Source of the DNA: Theobroma cacao
Lineage: Eukaryota > Streptophyta > Magnoliopsida > Malvales > Malvaceae
Reading direction: 5' to 3'
Assembly (NCBI RefSeq): GCF_000208745.1
Contig: NC_030855.1
Span: 25,363,549 to 25,427,548 of the forward strand
Length of the DNA stretch: 64,000 nucleotides
Shown here in pieces: positions 61,401 through 64,000 of the stretch; the first letter of the stretch is position 1; every line of letters begins with the position of its first letter. The notes under the pieces were generated by a model. That model did not search any database, had not been told where the DNA came from, and was given only the letters and a program-made list of their open reading frames with translations. Position numbers and translations under genes: made by a program.

Positions 61401-61847
61401 AGAAAGGACCATGAATAAATATCTAGACTTCTTTTCTTGACAAGTAAGGAGCATGGTGTGGTTAATTTTCCAATTACCTTGATAACCCAGGTGACCAACA
61501 ATCCCTGCAATCCGTGATCCTCCTCTGGAGACTAAAGTCTAAACAAAGAGTAAACGCCATGAATGGAAAATGACAGCAGAATCAGCTTGGGTAATATGAA
61601 ACGAACAATTAGCAAGTAGGAGCATTTGGATTGAAGATACCTCAATTGGAGTAGAAATGTAACATCGTGAAGATCGAGCATCCCGAAATGACTGGGCTAA
61701 AACCTGACCCCAGCAACGGAAAAGACACAGTTTTTAATTAGATACTACTACTGTACTTAATAATAGTTAATTGAACAAAGAAAGAAAGCAGTTAAAACTG
61801 ACTGAAGAAGAAGAAGAAGCAACCCTCCGCCTTAGAACTGCCCACAT
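58419..61847 (-). CDS. Dihydrolipoyl succinyltransferase (E2) of 2-oxoglutarate dehydrogenase, mitochondrial
   Basis: Fourteen coding exons on the - strand: 61847-61803, 61703-61641, 61538-61478, 61377-61350, 61104-61034, 60933-60859, 60715-60660, 60511-60467, 60382-60092, 59944-59850, 59579-59489, 59403-59293, 59083-58889, 58610-58419; 472 residues. It transfers succinyl to CoA in the TCA cycle. The presequence is [15 protein letters not shown]. The lipoyl domain starts '[20 protein letters not shown]' and carries the lipoyl lysine in 'QIETDKVTIEV' (K133). A Pro/Lys-rich linker ([20 protein letters not shown]) replaces the E1/E3-binding domain, as usual for OGDC E2. The catalytic core begins '[20 protein letters not shown]' and ends with '[11 protein letters not shown]' (His443, Asp447). 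The 28-nt exon 4 acceptor has an alternative 9 bases upstream. A 5' UTR intron (61872-62100) is inferred. Confidence 0.95.
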
Positions 61848-62130
61848 GATTTTGTTCTTTGATTACAACGCCTAAACAAACAATACCACAGATATCAGTG
61901 CCTTCAAATAGAAAGCTTGGTAGAGATAGAGCAGAAGAAGAAAAAGGATGGCAGAAGATCAGAACAGACACCTTATTTAAGATTGCCAATGAATCAGAGC
62001 CAAAGCAAAAGAAAAGAAAGGAAAAGAATTGGGTTTGTCCAAGAAAAAAACAAAGGAACTCATTTGAGTATGGACTGGAGAGAGAAAGAGAGCTAGCTAC
62101 CCTGTCCGCTGGTATGTTTATGGCAACTTT

Positions 62131-63461
62131 TCTCCAGGATTAATCAAAGCGGGATTCTTTTTCCTTTTTAACTTGAGATTACAGCGCTATGATTCAGAGA
62201 TTAACATTTACTTTAATCTGCAACGATCTGTTGATCTTAATTCTTTTATCCCCCACGTGAAAATTGCATAGAAAGTAGTTGAAAGTAATTTCATGCTCGA
62301 ACTCCATTGTCTTTGGCTGCGTAACCATAACATGGGAGACCATGTTGCCTTGTCTTGGGACAAAACTAAAACAACAATTCGAAAGACAATGATCGAGATT
62401 TTTCTATTTTTTATTGAGCTAATTAATTATTGAGAATAAGATGGAGAGTATACTTAAAAGCTTATAATAACATCAAATATATATTAGATTTTTTTATAAA
62501 AAAGAAATACTAAATAACCAATTACATTATTATAGGTCATGAAACGTTCAGCGTTTGAAAATATAATATATTAACAGTTATATTAGTAAATACGACTACT
62601 AACTAAATGTATAAAAAACTTAAACACTTATATCGATATATTTATTAGACGAGTTACATGACATAAAACGTTTAAAAAATTTATTAAATAAAATAGATTA
62701 AATTTCATATAACATGACATAATTAACAAATTATATTATGTGGATCAATCGTATCGATTGATTAAACAAGTTAAGCGAATTTTACCTATTTAAGACATAT
62801 ATTAATAGTTGTTGTATCTTAAATATGTTGACATAATTAATATATAAAACACAATAATCTTAAACTCAAACTTACTTAATTTCGGATCATTCCCATATAG
62901 TGTTAATGGGTTGTATCTAAATTTATTAAATTTAATTAAATTTATGAAACTATGGGTTGAAGAAATTACATTGAAATTGTTGGATTCATGGTCCAATACT
63001 GTTCAAATTATTGGGCTTGCAAATAACCAATGGGGCTTAAAATTTTGGACCGTAAATGAATGGAGTGACCCGGTCGAAGCACACAATGTTGAACACTTAC
63101 TTAATTAATCCTTGTAAAAATAGTCAAACGTTTCCGTACTTTGTAATTTGTAGAGTCGACATGTCAACACATAGGGGTATTCCCTAATCAAAGCCATCCA
63201 ATTCAGACCCTTTCCTTCTTGTTGTGATATTACCTGAAAGGCAATGATTCTTTTAATTTGAATATCGCAATATCTGACTCCATGGACAAAACCCAAAGTA
63301 GAGAATATGGGAACAAAAGGCAATATACATTGAGTAATTTCTATGCGTGATGTATATTCAAGATTCAACCTGTTAGGAATCATGCTACAAAACTGTACAA
63401 AGAATAATGAATCAAAGAATTTTTTTGTTTTTAGATATGCACATGTTGTGATGAATCTAGA
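62131..63461. other. Intergenic, 1.3 kb, AT-rich
   Basis: E2 promoter on the left, then very AT-rich DNA (62400-62950) and the 3' side of the last gene. No supported gene. Confidence 0.6.
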
Positions 63462-64000
63462 TTAGAAGAGCTTGCTTGCAAATTCATCAATGGGGCTTCC
63501 TTCTATACGAGAATAACTGGATTTCTTGGCTAGATCTCTTAGCTGGGATAAGCTTCTTCCCAACTGCAATGCCACCTTCATTTCCAACAACTCTCCATTC
63601 TCTCTTTTCTCCACATCATTTTCGTCAAGGTTTGATTCGATCGATTCCTGCACGAGTTTGAAGAAGCCGGTATTGTTTCTGTACATCTCAAACACCATAC
63701 CAACTTGGCCACCGTGCTCAAAAGTGTTGACAACGGACGCTAAAGCTCCTGCAACAGCTGCCACTATTGCTGCCCAGGGCCCATTGGAAGACCCCATGAA
63801 GGCAGACCCTAGAGCTGCAATTCCAGTTAGTAATGGCCCTGATTTAGCTAAAACTTTGTTGATCTTCAATGCCTTGTTGCCTAGTCTCTCATAATCTTCG
63901 CTGTCTTTTCTCTTAATCACCTCAGCGATTTCTCTCATTTCTGTTTCTAGCTCTTCGGTCCATCCATTGTTCTCTACCTTTCTATTGAAGTGCTTTGTTT
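63462..64000 (-). CDS. At4g22030-like (probable F-box) protein, C-terminal part
   Basis: The frame is open from the stop at 63462 to the right edge, so the start is outside the window. An internal Met at 63938 is not the start, because the frame continues upstream as '[19 protein letters not shown]'. The visible part has '[20 protein letters not shown]', '[20 protein letters not shown]', '[19 protein letters not shown]' and '[19 protein letters not shown]'. This pattern is that of the plant protein family annotated as probable F-box protein At4g22030. The Ala/Gly-rich hydrophobic stretches could be a membrane hairpin. The function is not established, and the F-box, if present, would be in the missing N-terminal part. 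Confidence 0.75.
   Translation of the reverse strand, partial: TKHFNRKVENNGWTEELETEMREIAEVIKRKDSEDYERLGNKALKINKVLAKSGPLLTGIAALGSAFMGSSNGPWAAIVAAVAGALASVVNTFEHGGQVGMVFEMYRNNTGFFKLVQESIESNLDENDVEKRENGELLEMKVALQLGRSLSQLRDLAKKSSYSRIEGSPIDEFASKLF

Noticed and set aside
1..64000. CRISPR arrays, operons, tRNA or rRNA genes
   Set aside because: No spaced direct-repeat array, no polycistronic layout and no recognisable tRNA or rRNA sequence was found by eye; a tRNA scan was not possible.

Overview
This is nuclear DNA from a flowering plant, almost certainly a eudicot. Genes are split by GT-AG introns, intergenic DNA is AT-rich, and the proteins belong to plant-specific families (SKU5-similar proteins, GARP-MYB factors, DUF247, arogenate dehydratase, plant-type APS reductase). 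Nothing in the window fixes the species. Gene models were built by hand from reading frames, splice sites and phase. In each multi-exon model the exon lengths sum to a whole number of codons, but start codons and UTRs are inferred. Some reading frames open at GTG or TTG; the starts given here are ATG.

Layout from left to right. 1-1,621 (-): first exon of an ankyrin/GPCR-chaperone-domain protein that runs off the left edge. 4,003-4,200 (+): a 65-residue unknown plant protein with a good TATA box. 5,096-7,361 (+): an unusual HMA-DUF247 fusion gene with a duplicated third exon. 10,810-14,739 (+): arogenate dehydratase. 15,692-17,788 (-): glyoxalase I. 21,269-23,145 (+): plastid APS reductase. 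26,534-29,358 (+): GPI-anchor-type GH17/X8 beta-1,3-glucanase. 30,386-32,615 (+): TDP2-like DNA-repair phosphodiesterase with two zinc fingers. 34,060-37,623 (+): SKU5-similar protein. 40,046-42,291 (+): GARP-MYB factor with a C-terminal EAR motif. 43,823-44,224 and 46,843-47,925 (+): two secreted glycine-rich proteins. 48,892-51,598 (+): U3 snoRNP protein UTP6. 52,138-53,566 (-): conserved plant protein of unknown function. 54,452-56,255 (-): glycine-cleavage T protein. 58,419-61,847 (-): 2-oxoglutarate dehydrogenase E2. 63,462 to the right edge (-): C-terminal part of an At4g22030-like protein.

The genes are ordinary plant neighbours, each with its own promoter, and do not form an operon or an obvious metabolic cluster. 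Several act in primary metabolism: phenylalanine synthesis, methylglyoxal detoxification, sulfate assimilation, photorespiratory glycine cleavage and the TCA cycle. Several others act at the cell wall: the GH17/X8 enzyme, the SKS protein and the two glycine-rich proteins.

The most unusual locus is 5,096-7,361. A metal-ligand-free HMA domain is joined to a DUF247 protein, and the second half of the HMA fold is present in two spliceable copies plus one degenerate copy. The two spliceable copies share the same acceptor phase, so one gene could make either a small 166-residue HMA protein or a 539-residue HMA-DUF247 protein. The clearest regulatory signature is upstream of UTP6: four site II motifs plus a telo-box, typical of plant ribosome-biogenesis promoters.
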